Assembly: GCA_028274465.1 (NCBI GenBank)
Contig: CM051455.1
Location: forward strand, 108,560,942-108,624,941
From: Plantago ovata
Lineage: Eukaryota > Streptophyta > Magnoliopsida > Lamiales > Plantaginaceae
Reading direction: 5' to 3'
DNA: 64,000 nt
This document shows positions 35,521 through 44,774 of the stretch, one piece after another. The notes beneath the pieces are model-generated. The model was given only the letters and a program-made list of their open reading frames with translations, did no database searches and had not been told where the DNA came from. Position numbers and translations under genes: made by a program. How positions within the stretch are numbered: position 1 is the first letter of the stretch; the number at the start of each line of letters is the position of its first letter.

Positions 35521-35864
35521 TATCTTCTAAAATTAGAAAATATGAGATATCTAAGTAAGGGGGAACTTTCAGCAAGTAGCTAGATTGTTAATTCAAACTC
35601 GCTGAAAAGATTCTTGTCTATTTCAGCAAGCAATCTATCCCTTATTACTCGGTAAAATCAATTTGTGACGTTAAGCTGGCACAGATAAACTCGCAATAAA
35701 TCATGACATGAAATTCAATCGTGGCCATTGATTAAAAGGAGTTATTAATCTAACGGCTAACAAAACAAAGAGAGAGAGTGCTCTGACGGTTTTAGTTAGT
35801 GGGCCACTACGCATTCAATGCAAAGGCTCCACTATCTCCAGTGTTTCTCTATTTTACCCTTGCT

Positions 35865-36046
35865 GAGAACTCAAATCGATTGAGTTTCTCACACACCAGA
35901 GACACTATATAAAGAAGGAGTTAGAGAAATGACAAAATTCTTTAACTCACATTTCCTTTCTCTGCAATTTCTAGCCTGAAACTACTGTACCTCCGATCAA
36001 AAAGCAAACTATCTTTTTCGTACAATTTCTTGCTCTATATAAAGAA
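35865..36046 (+). promoter_or_regulatory. Candidate internal promoter before ORF2 (copy B, unit 1)
   Basis: The palindrome is at 35865-35890, CTATATAAAG at 35905-35914, and a second CTATATAAAG at 36035-36044 just before ATG 36047. Confidence 0.5.
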
Positions 36047-38802
36047 ATGGCTCCCAAGAGACAGTCATCTAAGTCCTCAAAATCGTCAAAGGTTGATAGT
36101 GCTGAAACTGGCATTGCTCCGGTGACTGCTCCGGTGACTTCTCTGACCCAAAACACAACGGAAGTTGTGTTGAAAAACGACCGAATCACTGAAAAACCTA
36201 TGCCTCCGTCATATCTTGACACTGCAAAGTGTGAGATGTTGATGCAATGGGGAGGATTTGCAAAAGAAAAGTACGTTAGGTACTTTTATGAACAAGAACT
36301 TGATGACCAAAACGAAGAGGCGCTTGAGTTCATCAAGCAGCAAGGCCTCATGAACTTTATCTCTGCTCTCACTAAGCAAGTGAGCATGATTGATACTATG
36401 GAGTTCTACAACAATGCAGAAATCCAGTCCCTTACAGACAGTAATGGAGTCACTGAAAAAGTGATTCTTACTTATGTTCAGAACACGCAAATCGTCCTGA
36501 AATGGACTGATTTAGCGGAGATTTTTCAGATTCCAACCAATGGAACTGAAGACGACGTCACTGCTACTGACGAAGAAATTGAAGCTTTCTACAGTGACGT
36601 CAGAAATGCAAAAATGAAGAAAGGCGAGATAGCTCCCGTGACTTGGACAAAGCACGTTAAGAGAAAGCATCTCTGTCCTTCACTTGGTCTAGTAGCTCTG
36701 CTACTGATTAAAGTTCTTGACTCCCAAGTCGGAGGAATTGACCAAGTAGGCCTGAGAAGATGGCCATTGCTGATGCATATCCATGAGAATAAATCGGAAC
36801 TTAACTGGGCTAAGTACATTTTCAACAGGCTTGTTGATTGTGTTACTAAGTTTAAGGTAAAGGTAGAAGACAACAAGGTCTCACCTTCCTTTCCAGTTAT
36901 GTATGGAATCAAGATATGCTATATCCTTGAACATTTCAGGATTCAGCTAAGAAACCCATTGCCAATCAAGAAATCTGTGTGCAATGTGGGAAGGTCTTTC
37001 TACAAGCAGAATGTACCTAAGATTGCTGGAAAGAAATCCAAGAAGACAACAACTGCAAATGTTGTCAGCACAAGCGAGCAAGAAAGGTATACAACAGCTG
37101 CAGATGTTACCACTCAGCAACTTAGAGATGAAACTGCTGTTGGTGGTGGTAACACAAATGAAACTGTTGTAGAAAATCAACAAGGTACGTGTACAACAGC
37201 CGTTGCTGAAAATGCAACAATAGATGACTCTGGGAAACTGGAGAAATCTAAAAGAAGAAAGAGGAAAGCTGATGATGACACTCAGACTGCAGCGTCATCA
37301 GCAAATCCCGTACCTAAGAGGAAACGGACAAGTAACAAAAGAAAGAAGACACTGGCTTCTCAGTCAGTCCCTAATGTCCAAGACTCCTCAGTCAATTCCC
37401 AGACAAATGCTGAAACGCATTTGCCAGTAGATGTTGCTGAAATAATTACTGAAACATACATCAGCAATGTTGAAGTCTTTGCGGAAGCCTTCAACAATCA
37501 ACTTAACGTTGATAACTCTACTGAGAATAGACCACAAGGCAGTGGAAATGAAATTCCTGCCCAAGTCCCAGATATCTACTTTGTAGATAATCTAGATGAT
37601 CAAACCATGGAACCAGTAAGCAACATTGCTGCTGATATGCAAAGAGCGGCACTTGCTGATGCTGCTGAACAGATGGTTGCTGAACAAGCAACTCATCAAG
37701 TTGCTGAAACCCAGCTTGCTGATGGACCAGTTGCTGAGAGAGCAATGGTTCCTGTTCCTGAAGTTGCTGAAACTCAAGAAGCATTATTCAAAGACGCATC
37801 TCTTGATGCTGAGAATGCTGGCCCAAGTTCACCCAAGACTTCAATTGACAAAGTCCAGCTTGTACTGGAAGATATAAGCAAACAAATGGAGTTGGAGATT
37901 GAAGAATCATCCAACAAGTCAATTGAACTCTTCATGACAAGCAGTGAGCTTAAAGGTCAAGATGCTTCGGCTCAACTTGTCAATTCAGAGACAAGGGAGA
38001 TTGCTGAAACCGCACAGCTTTCTCAGTTAGAGCAAACTCAGAAGTCTGCTGAAGAAACAGTCCAAGAAGCTGAAGAAACTGTTAATGCTGAAAGGACTGA
38101 GCCACAACCTGTCCTTCCTCAGCAGGTAGTTAATTCAACCATCAGTAAAACTTCAAATTCTGAAACTTATTCTTTTGCTAATATTATGCTATCTCTACAG
38201 ACTTCTCAAGATGCACGTCAGATGGTTGCTGAAGCCTCTGCACCAGAACCAACACTCCCTGCTCAACAGGTAGTTAATAATTTTGGTATAAAAACTAAGT
38301 TTGACAGCTTAGTACTTGTGTCTAATTTTAATTTATTTCAGGATGAACAAATGGAGGATGCTACCCCAGCTCCTCATGGAATGGAAATTGTACTACATGA
38401 GCTTGCTGACTCTCATCAGGTAAATCATGTTTCAGTTCTAAACTCTAAAACAATTCTCCAAACCAATCCTGATCTAAATAAAATTCTTTTTCAGGCTCAA
38501 AAGGAGACCACTGAAGTGGTACTCATCACTGAAGATCAGCAAGTAAGTTCTGAAGAACTTTACTTGAGCTTCAAGAGGACAACTTTGTCTAGAGTTGCTA
38601 AGTCCGTCAGCAACTGGCAAAGATATAGGAGAGTGGACTTCTCAGATCTTCACCTTCATCTCTCAAATGAGAAAAGAGATCTTCACTGCTGAAGCTCGAA
38701 ACATTTGTCCACTCCATACTTCCTGACGAAATGACATATTCTCAGCAAATGAGTTCAAATCTGATTGCTCAAATCAGAGAGAATATGAAGGCCAAATTTA
38801 AG
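36047..38802 (+). pseudogene. copia-2 ORF2, copy B, truncated unit-1 copy
   Basis: The frame gives 881 codons to TGA at 38690-38692. It matches ORF2 residues 1 to about 875, then a missing A in GAGAAAAGAG shifts the frame shortly before the duplication joint. It contains the N-terminal conserved domain, basic clusters, VAE-rich repeats and all three intron-like cassettes (38126-38200, 38270-38341, 38420-38494). Confidence 0.88.
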
Positions 38803-39040
38803 CAAGCAATCTATCCCTTATTACTCGGTAAAATCAATTTGTGACGTTAAGCTGGCACAGATAAACTCGCAATAAATCATGACATGAAATTCAATCGTGG
38901 CCATTGATTAAAAGGAGTTATTAATCTAACGGCTAACAAAACAAAGAGAGAGAGTGCTCTGACGGTTTTAGTTAGTGGGCCACTACGCATTCAATGCAAA
39001 GGCTCCACTATCTCCAGTGTTTCTCTGTTTTACCCTTGCT

Positions 39041-39222
39041 GAGAACTCAAATCGATTGAGTTTCTCACACACCAGAGACACTATATAAAGAAGGAGTTAG
39101 AGAAATGACAAAATTCTTTAACTCACATTTCCTTTCTCTGCAATTTCTAGCCTGAAACTACTGTACCTCCGATCAAAAAGCAAACTATCTTTTTCGTACA
39201 ATTTCTTGCTCTATATAAAGAA
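39041..39222 (+). promoter_or_regulatory. Candidate internal promoter before intact ORF2
   Basis: GAGAACTCAA and TTGAGTTTCTC flank ATCGA at 39041-39066 as a near-perfect palindrome. CTATATAAAG follows at 39081-39090. The following 130 bases resemble a short 5' leader with pyrimidine-rich stretches, then a second CTATATAAAG (39211-39220) precedes ATG 39223. No direct evidence of transcription. Confidence 0.5.
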
Positions 39223-42200
39223 ATGGCTCCCAAGAGACAGTCATCTAAGTCCTCAAAATCGTCAAAGGTTGATAGTGCTGAAACTGGCATTGCTCCGGTG
39301 ACTGCTCCGGTGACTTCTCTGACCCAAAACACAACGAAAGTTGTGTTGAAAAACGACCGAATCACTGAAAAACCTATGCCTCCGTCATATCTTGACACTG
39401 CAAAGTGTGAGATGTTGATGCAATGGGGAGGATTTGCAAAAGAAAAGTACATTAGGTACTTTTATGAACAAGAACTTGATGACCAAAACGAAGAGGCGCT
39501 TGAGTTCATCAAGCAGCAAGGCCTCATGAACTTTATCTCTGCTCTCACTAAGCAAGTGAGCATGATTGATACTATGGAGTTCTACAACAATGCAGAAATC
39601 CAGTCCCTTACAGACAGTAATGGAGTCACTGAAAAAGTGATTCTTAATTATGTTCAGAACACGCAAATCGTCCTGAAATGGACTGATTTAGTGGAGATTT
39701 TTCAGATTCCAACCAATGGAACTGAAGACGACGTCACTGCTACTGACGAAGAAATTGAAGCTTTCTACAGTGACGTCAGAAATGCAAAAATGAAGAAAGG
39801 CGAGATAGCTCCCGTGACTTGGACAAAGCACGTTAAGAGAAAGCATCTCTGTCCTTCACTTGGTCTAGTAGCTCTGCTACTGATTAAAGTTCTTGACTCC
39901 CAAGTCGGAGGAATTGACCAAGTAGGCCTGAGAAGATGGCCATTGCTGATGCATATCCATGAGAATAAATCGGAACTTAACTGGGCTAAGTACATTTTCA
40001 ACAGGCTTGTTGATTGTGTTACTAAGTTTAAGGTAAAGGTAGAAGACAACAAGGTCTCACCTTCCTTTCCAGTTATGTATGGAATCAAGATATGCTATAT
40101 CCTTGAACATTTCAGGATTCAGCTAAGAAACCCATTGCCAATCAAGAAATCTGTGTGCAATGTGGGAAGGTCTTTCTACAAGCAGAATGTACCTAAGATT
40201 GCTGGAAAGAAATCCAAGAAGACAACAACTGCAAATGTTGTCAGCACAAGCGAGCAAGAAAGGTATACAACAGCTGCAGATGTTACCACTCAGCAACTTA
40301 GAGATGAAACTGCTGTTGGTGGTGGTAACACAAATGAAACTGTTGTAGAAAATCAACAAGGTACGTGTACAACAGCCGTTGCTGAAAATGCAACAATAGA
40401 TGACTCTGGGAAACTGGAGAAATCTAAAAGAAGAAAGAGGAAAGCTGATGATGACACTCAGACTGCAGCGTCATCAGCAAATCCCGTACCTAAGAGGAAA
40501 CGGACAAGTAACAAAAGAAAGAAGACACTGGCTTCTCAGTCAGTCCCTAATGTCCAAGACTCCTCAGTCAATTCCCAGACAAATGCTGAAACGCATTTGC
40601 CAGTAGATGTTGCTGAAATAATTACTGAAACATACATCAGCAATGTTGAAGTCTTTGCGGAAGCCTTCAACAATCAACTTAACGTTGATAACTCTACTGA
40701 GAATAGACCACAAGGCAGTGGAAATGAAATTCCTGCCCAAGTCCCAGATATCTACTTTGTAGATAATCTAGATGATCAAACCATGGAACCAGTAAGCAAC
40801 ATTGCTGCTGATATGCAAAGAGCGGCACTTGCTGATGCTGCTGAACAGATGGTTGCTGAACAAGCAACTCATCAAGTTGCTGAAACCCAGCTTGCTGATG
40901 GACCAGTTGCTGAGAGAGCAATGGTTCCTGTTCCTGAAGTTGCTGAAACTCAAGAAGCATTATTCAAAGACGCATCTCTTGATGCTGAGAATGCTGGCCC
41001 AAGTTCACCCAAGACTTCAATTGACAAAGTCCAGCTTGTACTGGAAGATATAAGCAAACAAATGGAGTTGGAGATTGAAGAATCATCCAACAAGTCAATT
41101 GAACTCTTCATGACAAGCAGTGAGCTTAAAGGTCAAGATGCTTCGGCTCAACTTGTCAATTCAGAGACAAGGGAGATTGCTGAAACCGCACAGCTTTCTC
41201 AGTTAGAGCAAACTCAGAAGTCTGCTGAAGAAACAGTCCAAGAAGCTGAAGAAACTGTTAATGCTGAAAGGACTGAGCCACAACCTGTCCTTCCTCAGCA
41301 GGTAGTTAATTCAACCATCAGTAAAACTTCAAATTCTGAAACTTATTCTTTTGCTAATATTATGCTATCTCTACAGACTTCTCAAGATGCACGTCAGATG
41401 GTTGCTGAAGCCTCTGCACCAGAACCAACACTCCCTGCTCAACAGGTAGTTAATAATTTTGGTATAAAAACTAAGTTTGACAGCTTAGTACTTGTGTCTA
41501 ATTTTAATTTATTTCAGGATGAACAAATGGAGGATGCTACCCCAGCTCCTCATGGAATGGAAATTGTACTACATGAGCTTGCTGACTCTCATCAGGTAAA
41601 TCATGTTTCAGTTCTAAACTCTAAAACAATTCTCCAAACCAATCCTGATCTAAATAAAATTCTTTTTCAGGCTCAAAAGGAGACCACTGAAGTGGTACTC
41701 ATCACTGAAGATCAGCAAGTAAGTTCTGAAGAACTTTACTTGAGCTTCAAGAGGACAACTTTGTCTAGAGTTGCTAAGTCCGTCAGCAACTGGCAAAGAT
41801 ATAGGAGAGTGGACTTCTCAGATCTTCACCTTCATCTCTCAAATGAGAAAAAGAGATCTTCACTGCTGAAGCTCGAAACATTTGTCCACTCCATACTTCC
41901 TGACGAAATGACATATTCTCAGCAAATGAGTTCAAATCTGATTGCTCAAATCAGAGAGAATATGAAGGCCAAATTTAAGAGTGCCTCTCCAGCTGAACAA
42001 GCTGTGATGCTCAAAGGATCCTTTGTTCCTGTGGTGGCTGATCCCCACAAACTAACTGAGGAAGAGGAAGTGACAAGTGTTGCTTTGTATAAGCACGTTG
42101 AGCTAGTCATCTTGACTGATGATGAAGAAGAAGAAGAAGAAGATGAGAACATTCCCATTGATCCCAGTGATGATGAAGGGAAAGATTCTAAGGACAAAAA

Positions 42201-44511
42201 GGATGAAGATGATGACAATCAAGGTCCAAGTCCTGGTGCTGGTGGATTAAAGTTGACAGCTGCTGAAACTAATCCCTCTGACAATCAGCAAGCTGATCAA
42301 CAACAATCTCAGCAAGAATCTCAACCTCCTCCTGAAAATCAAGCACCTGTACAAGGTGCTGATACTGAAGAAGAATACGCCAGAAAAAGGGCTGCCTTGA
42401 AAAATGGCAAGAGTCCAGTTTCTGATGCCAAGGTTACTGAAGAAAACCTTGAAGATGAGGATGAAGAAGATGAAGATTACCAACGAGCTTTACAAAATAG
42501 TCTCGTGATCCATGCAAGGCATACGCAGGATCTGGAAATTGGTGAATCTTCAAGACCAAAATCGAAGGAAGTTCCATCCCTTCCACCTACTACTGGCGCA
42601 ACTCCAGTTATTGAGTCTCAAACGTTGCCTTCAGCAACTACTCAATTAAAACTAACTACTGGCGAAACTCCAGTAATTGAGCCCCATACTCAATTGAAAC
42701 AACTATCTACTGGTGAAACTCCAGTCGTTGAGTCTGAAGCGTTGCCATCAGCAACCACTCAACAAAAAGGACGTGAAGCTACTGACAAAGGCTCAAAAGT
42801 CGCTCAACTTGATGAATCTGAGGATGATGACGACTTGTCAGAAAATGAAGATGATCAATCCAAGCGAGACCCAAAAGTCGTTCAGATTCCTCCTCCTAAT
42901 TATCTCAGCTATGAAGGAGATTCATTAAGGGCTGAGTTGCTTTTACAAGATGATCAGTTTGCTACTGAACTTAAGGCTCACTCCTTGACACCTAATTTAG
43001 TGCCGTTCCCAAGAGTTGAGGAGTTTACTCCCAGAATTCTCGCACTAAAGAAAGTCCATGAAGCCTGCAAAGCTGAAGATGAGGCATTGCTTGCTGAGAG
43101 CCCACTTGACATTGGAAAAATATTGGCTACGGTGCTGAGACGCACTACAACTTTAACCATAGCTCAGAAAGACATCAGTCTTTATCACCAGAGCTATGAA
43201 GAAGATGTAAGTCAAGCTCTCTTGCTGGCAAAGAGTGCTCTTGTCAAAGCTCAGACTATTATGGATGAGAAGGCCGCAACAGAGAAAAGACATGAAGAGA
43301 ACATGATGAATATTCAAAAAGAGTTAGCATCAATGAACTCTGACCAACAAGAAATCATCATGAAATATAACAGTCTCAACACTCTTGCTGAAAATTGCAA
43401 TGAGTTTTATTCTCTGCACATCACTCCGATGTTGCAATCCATGTCTAAGGGGGAAAAGAAGACTAGAAAAAGCAATCAAACCCCTCCTACTCCTGCTGTT
43501 GATGTGCCACTTCCACTAGAACCTCTTGCTGAAAGAGAGCAAAGTTCTAAAAGACAAGCAGAAACTGAGTTAAATTCAGCAAGTACAAAAAAGAGAAAAA
43601 CCGCTGCTAAAACTCAAGATTTCTGTCACAATGAAAGTCATCACAATCTGAATGAAGATGATGAAGTAGATGATGACAATCAAACAATAGCTCAAGCCAT
43701 AAGAGCTAGACCCTTAACAGCCATAACTCCGTCTGGCCACTCAAGGCATTTTTCATCTGACTCTTCAGCAAGAGATCAAGACAATGCTAAAACAAGAAGA
43801 AGAAGGCAAAGACAGGAAGAGAAAAGGCTGGCCAACATTGCTATTGGCTCCGGCATTGAATATACAAAGACCAGCAATGATGAAACCACTCAGAATGTGA
43901 TCAGAAACATTCATGGTTGCTGGATCCTAAAGCTGGAAGATTTGTTGGTAAATGAGTTCTTTCCTACAGCCTGTTTGAATCAGATGTTCAAATGGATTGA
44001 ACTCAAGGTCCAAAAGAAGCAAAGGGAAGAATCCCTCCCAAGAAAAATTGCTGGGAAATGGTTGAATCTAGAGGTCCATGTAAGAAGAGTTGCCATTGGT
44101 AAAACATTTAGACAAGAACCAGATATAATCAAACCACCTGGCATCGCTTTCTATGCTGACCCGGTAACAAAGAAACCTAAGAAGAAACTTGGATTGATTC
44201 CTTATGAGTACTTCTATCTGACTGCTCAGGATCAAGAAGAAGATCTTCTCTGGTTAAGAAAGATTCATCCGAGAAACATTTCAGATACACAGCTTCTCCA
44301 TGCCAGCAATTGGGGCATGTATTTGTGGGTTGTTAACTACATGGAAATGAATGCTGAAAAGCATCATCATACTGCCTGCAAAAATGCAAGAATTCTTCAA
44401 CTACAAGTCCGTAGGCTACTGGAAAACTACGAGAAGGATTGTGTTGAATTCACTGCTCTTGCTGAGAAGAGTGTAAGAGAGATTTTGAGAAAATCCTCTG
44501 GAAGAGTTTAA
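39223..44511 (+). CDS. copia-2 ORF2: intact 1762-residue third ORF of unknown function
   Basis: This is the only uninterrupted copy. Residues about 50-330 form a folded-looking domain (EFYNNAEIQ, LKWTDLVEIFQIP, LGLVALLLIKVLDS) resembling what I recall as the 'putative plant transposon protein' domain. Basic clusters KSKRRKRK and PKRKRTSNKRKK near residues 400-435 look like nuclear signals. VAE-rich low complexity follows. Three intron-like cassettes lie at 41302-41670. An acidic run (about 42110-42230), a TGETPV(I/V)E repeat (about 42586-42770), a coiled coil (about 43190-43400) and a conserved C-terminal domain (about 43850-44480) complete it. I see no signal peptide and no strong membrane segment, so 'env-like' describes position only. 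Candidate promoter at 39041-39222. Confidence 0.85.
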   Translation: MAPKRQSSKSSKSSKVDSAETGIAPVTAPVTSLTQNTTKVVLKNDRITEKPMPPSYLDTAKCEMLMQWGGFAKEKYIRYFYEQELDDQNEEALEFIKQQGLMNFISALTKQVSMIDTMEFYNNAEIQSLTDSNGVTEKVILNYVQNTQIVLKWTDLVEIFQIPTNGTEDDVTATDEEIEAFYSDVRNAKMKKGEIAPVTWTKHVKRKHLCPSLGLVALLLIKVLDSQVGGIDQVGLRRWPLLMHIHENKSELNWAKYIFNRLVDCVTKFKVKVEDNKVSPSFPVMYGIKICYILEHFRIQLRNPLPIKKSVCNVGRSFYKQNVPKIAGKKSKKTTTANVVSTSEQERYTTAADVTTQQLRDETAVGGGNTNETVVENQQGTCTTAVAENATIDDSGKLEKSKRRKRKADDDTQTAASSANPVPKRKRTSNKRKKTLASQSVPNVQDSSVNSQTNAETHLPVDVAEIITETYISNVEVFAEAFNNQLNVDNSTENRPQGSGNEIPAQVPDIYFVDNLDDQTMEPVSNIAADMQRAALADAAEQMVAEQATHQVAETQLADGPVAERAMVPVPEVAETQEALFKDASLDAENAGPSSPKTSIDKVQLVLEDISKQMELEIEESSNKSIELFMTSSELKGQDASAQLVNSETREIAETAQLSQLEQTQKSAEETVQEAEETVNAERTEPQPVLPQQVVNSTISKTSNSETYSFANIMLSLQTSQDARQMVAEASAPEPTLPAQQVVNNFGIKTKFDSLVLVSNFNLFQDEQMEDATPAPHGMEIVLHELADSHQVNHVSVLNSKTILQTNPDLNKILFQAQKETTEVVLITEDQQVSSEELYLSFKRTTLSRVAKSVSNWQRYRRVDFSDLHLHLSNEKKRSSLLKLETFVHSILPDEMTYSQQMSSNLIAQIRENMKAKFKSASPAEQAVMLKGSFVPVVADPHKLTEEEEVTSVALYKHVELVILTDDEEEEEEDENIPIDPSDDEGKDSKDKKDEDDDNQGPSPGAGGLKLTAAETNPSDNQQADQQQSQQESQPPPENQAPVQGADTEEEYARKRAALKNGKSPVSDAKVTEENLEDEDEEDEDYQRALQNSLVIHARHTQDLEIGESSRPKSKEVPSLPPTTGATPVIESQTLPSATTQLKLTTGETPVIEPHTQLKQLSTGETPVVESEALPSATTQQKGREATDKGSKVAQLDESEDDDDLSENEDDQSKRDPKVVQIPPPNYLSYEGDSLRAELLLQDDQFATELKAHSLTPNLVPFPRVEEFTPRILALKKVHEACKAEDEALLAESPLDIGKILATVLRRTTTLTIAQKDISLYHQSYEEDVSQALLLAKSALVKAQTIMDEKAATEKRHEENMMNIQKELASMNSDQQEIIMKYNSLNTLAENCNEFYSLHITPMLQSMSKGEKKTRKSNQTPPTPAVDVPLPLEPLAEREQSSKRQAETELNSASTKKRKTAAKTQDFCHNESHHNLNEDDEVDDDNQTIAQAIRARPLTAITPSGHSRHFSSDSSARDQDNAKTRRRRQRQEEKRLANIAIGSGIEYTKTSNDETTQNVIRNIHGCWILKLEDLLVNEFFPTACLNQMFKWIELKVQKKQREESLPRKIAGKWLNLEVHVRRVAIGKTFRQEPDIIKPPGIAFYADPVTKKPKKKLGLIPYEYFYLTAQDQEEDLLWLRKIHPRNISDTQLLHASNWGMYLWVVNYMEMNAEKHHHTACKNARILQLQVRRLLENYEKDCVEFTALAEKSVREILRKSSGRV
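41302..41376 (+). other. Intron-like cassette 1 in ORF2 (75 nt, phase 0)
   Basis: The donor is CAG|GTAGTT, with a branch-like CTAAT about 22 bases before the acceptor CTACAG|A. Length is a multiple of three. It is conserved at 16881-16955; in copia-0 the donor GT reads CT. Confidence 0.5.
41446..41517 (+). other. Intron-like cassette 2 in ORF2 (72 nt, phase 0)
   Basis: The donor is CAG|GTAGTT, with a branch-like CTAAT about 20 bases before TTTATTTCAG|G. Conserved at 17025-17096 and in copia-0. Confidence 0.5.
41596..41670 (+). other. Intron-like cassette 3 in ORF2 (75 nt, phase 0)
   Basis: The donor is CAG|GTAAAT and the acceptor CTTTTTCAG|G has a good pyrimidine tract. Conserved at 17193-17267 and in copia-0. 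Confidence 0.5.
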
Positions 44512-44774
44512 GTCCCTGCAATAGTTTCTTGTTAAAAGTTTTTGTTTGCTGATTCTCTGTTATCTATGCTTTCTTGTAAACTTATGAATGATAACTTTCA
44601 GCAATGAATTCTTTTTGACTCTTATTGGTTTTTGATTATGCAACTTACTTATGCTTACTGTTTATTAATTCAAGTATGCTTGCATTAATCATCTGATTTA
44701 TTCAATATCAGAAACCTCTAAAAGGGTAACAATTAATTTAGCCATGGATTGCTAACATCAAAAAGGGGGAAATT
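44512..44774 (+). other. ORF2 3' untranslated region and polypurine tract of copia-2
   Basis: No gene. AAAAAGGGGGAAATT at about 44760-44774 ends at the LTR start, as expected for plus-strand priming. The same stretch in copia-1 (55117-55131) reads AAAAAGGGGTAAATT. Confidence 0.85.

Larger units (their letters stand above)
35627..41978 (+). repeat. Direct tandem duplication, unit 3,176 bp
   Basis: Unit 1 is 35627-38802 and unit 2 is 38803-41978. They cover the ORF2 promoter spacer and the first half of ORF2. The joint at 38801-38803 shares only AG between the two parents. Units differ by a few bases (for example near 36155, 36274 and 39645). Unit 1 has lost one A near 38673, which closes its frame. 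Confidence 0.9.

Noticed and set aside
39223..44511. Calling ORF2 a viral envelope gene
   Set aside because: Only its position fits. No signal peptide, membrane helix or glycoprotein pattern is visible; basic and acidic low-complexity runs and a coiled coil dominate.
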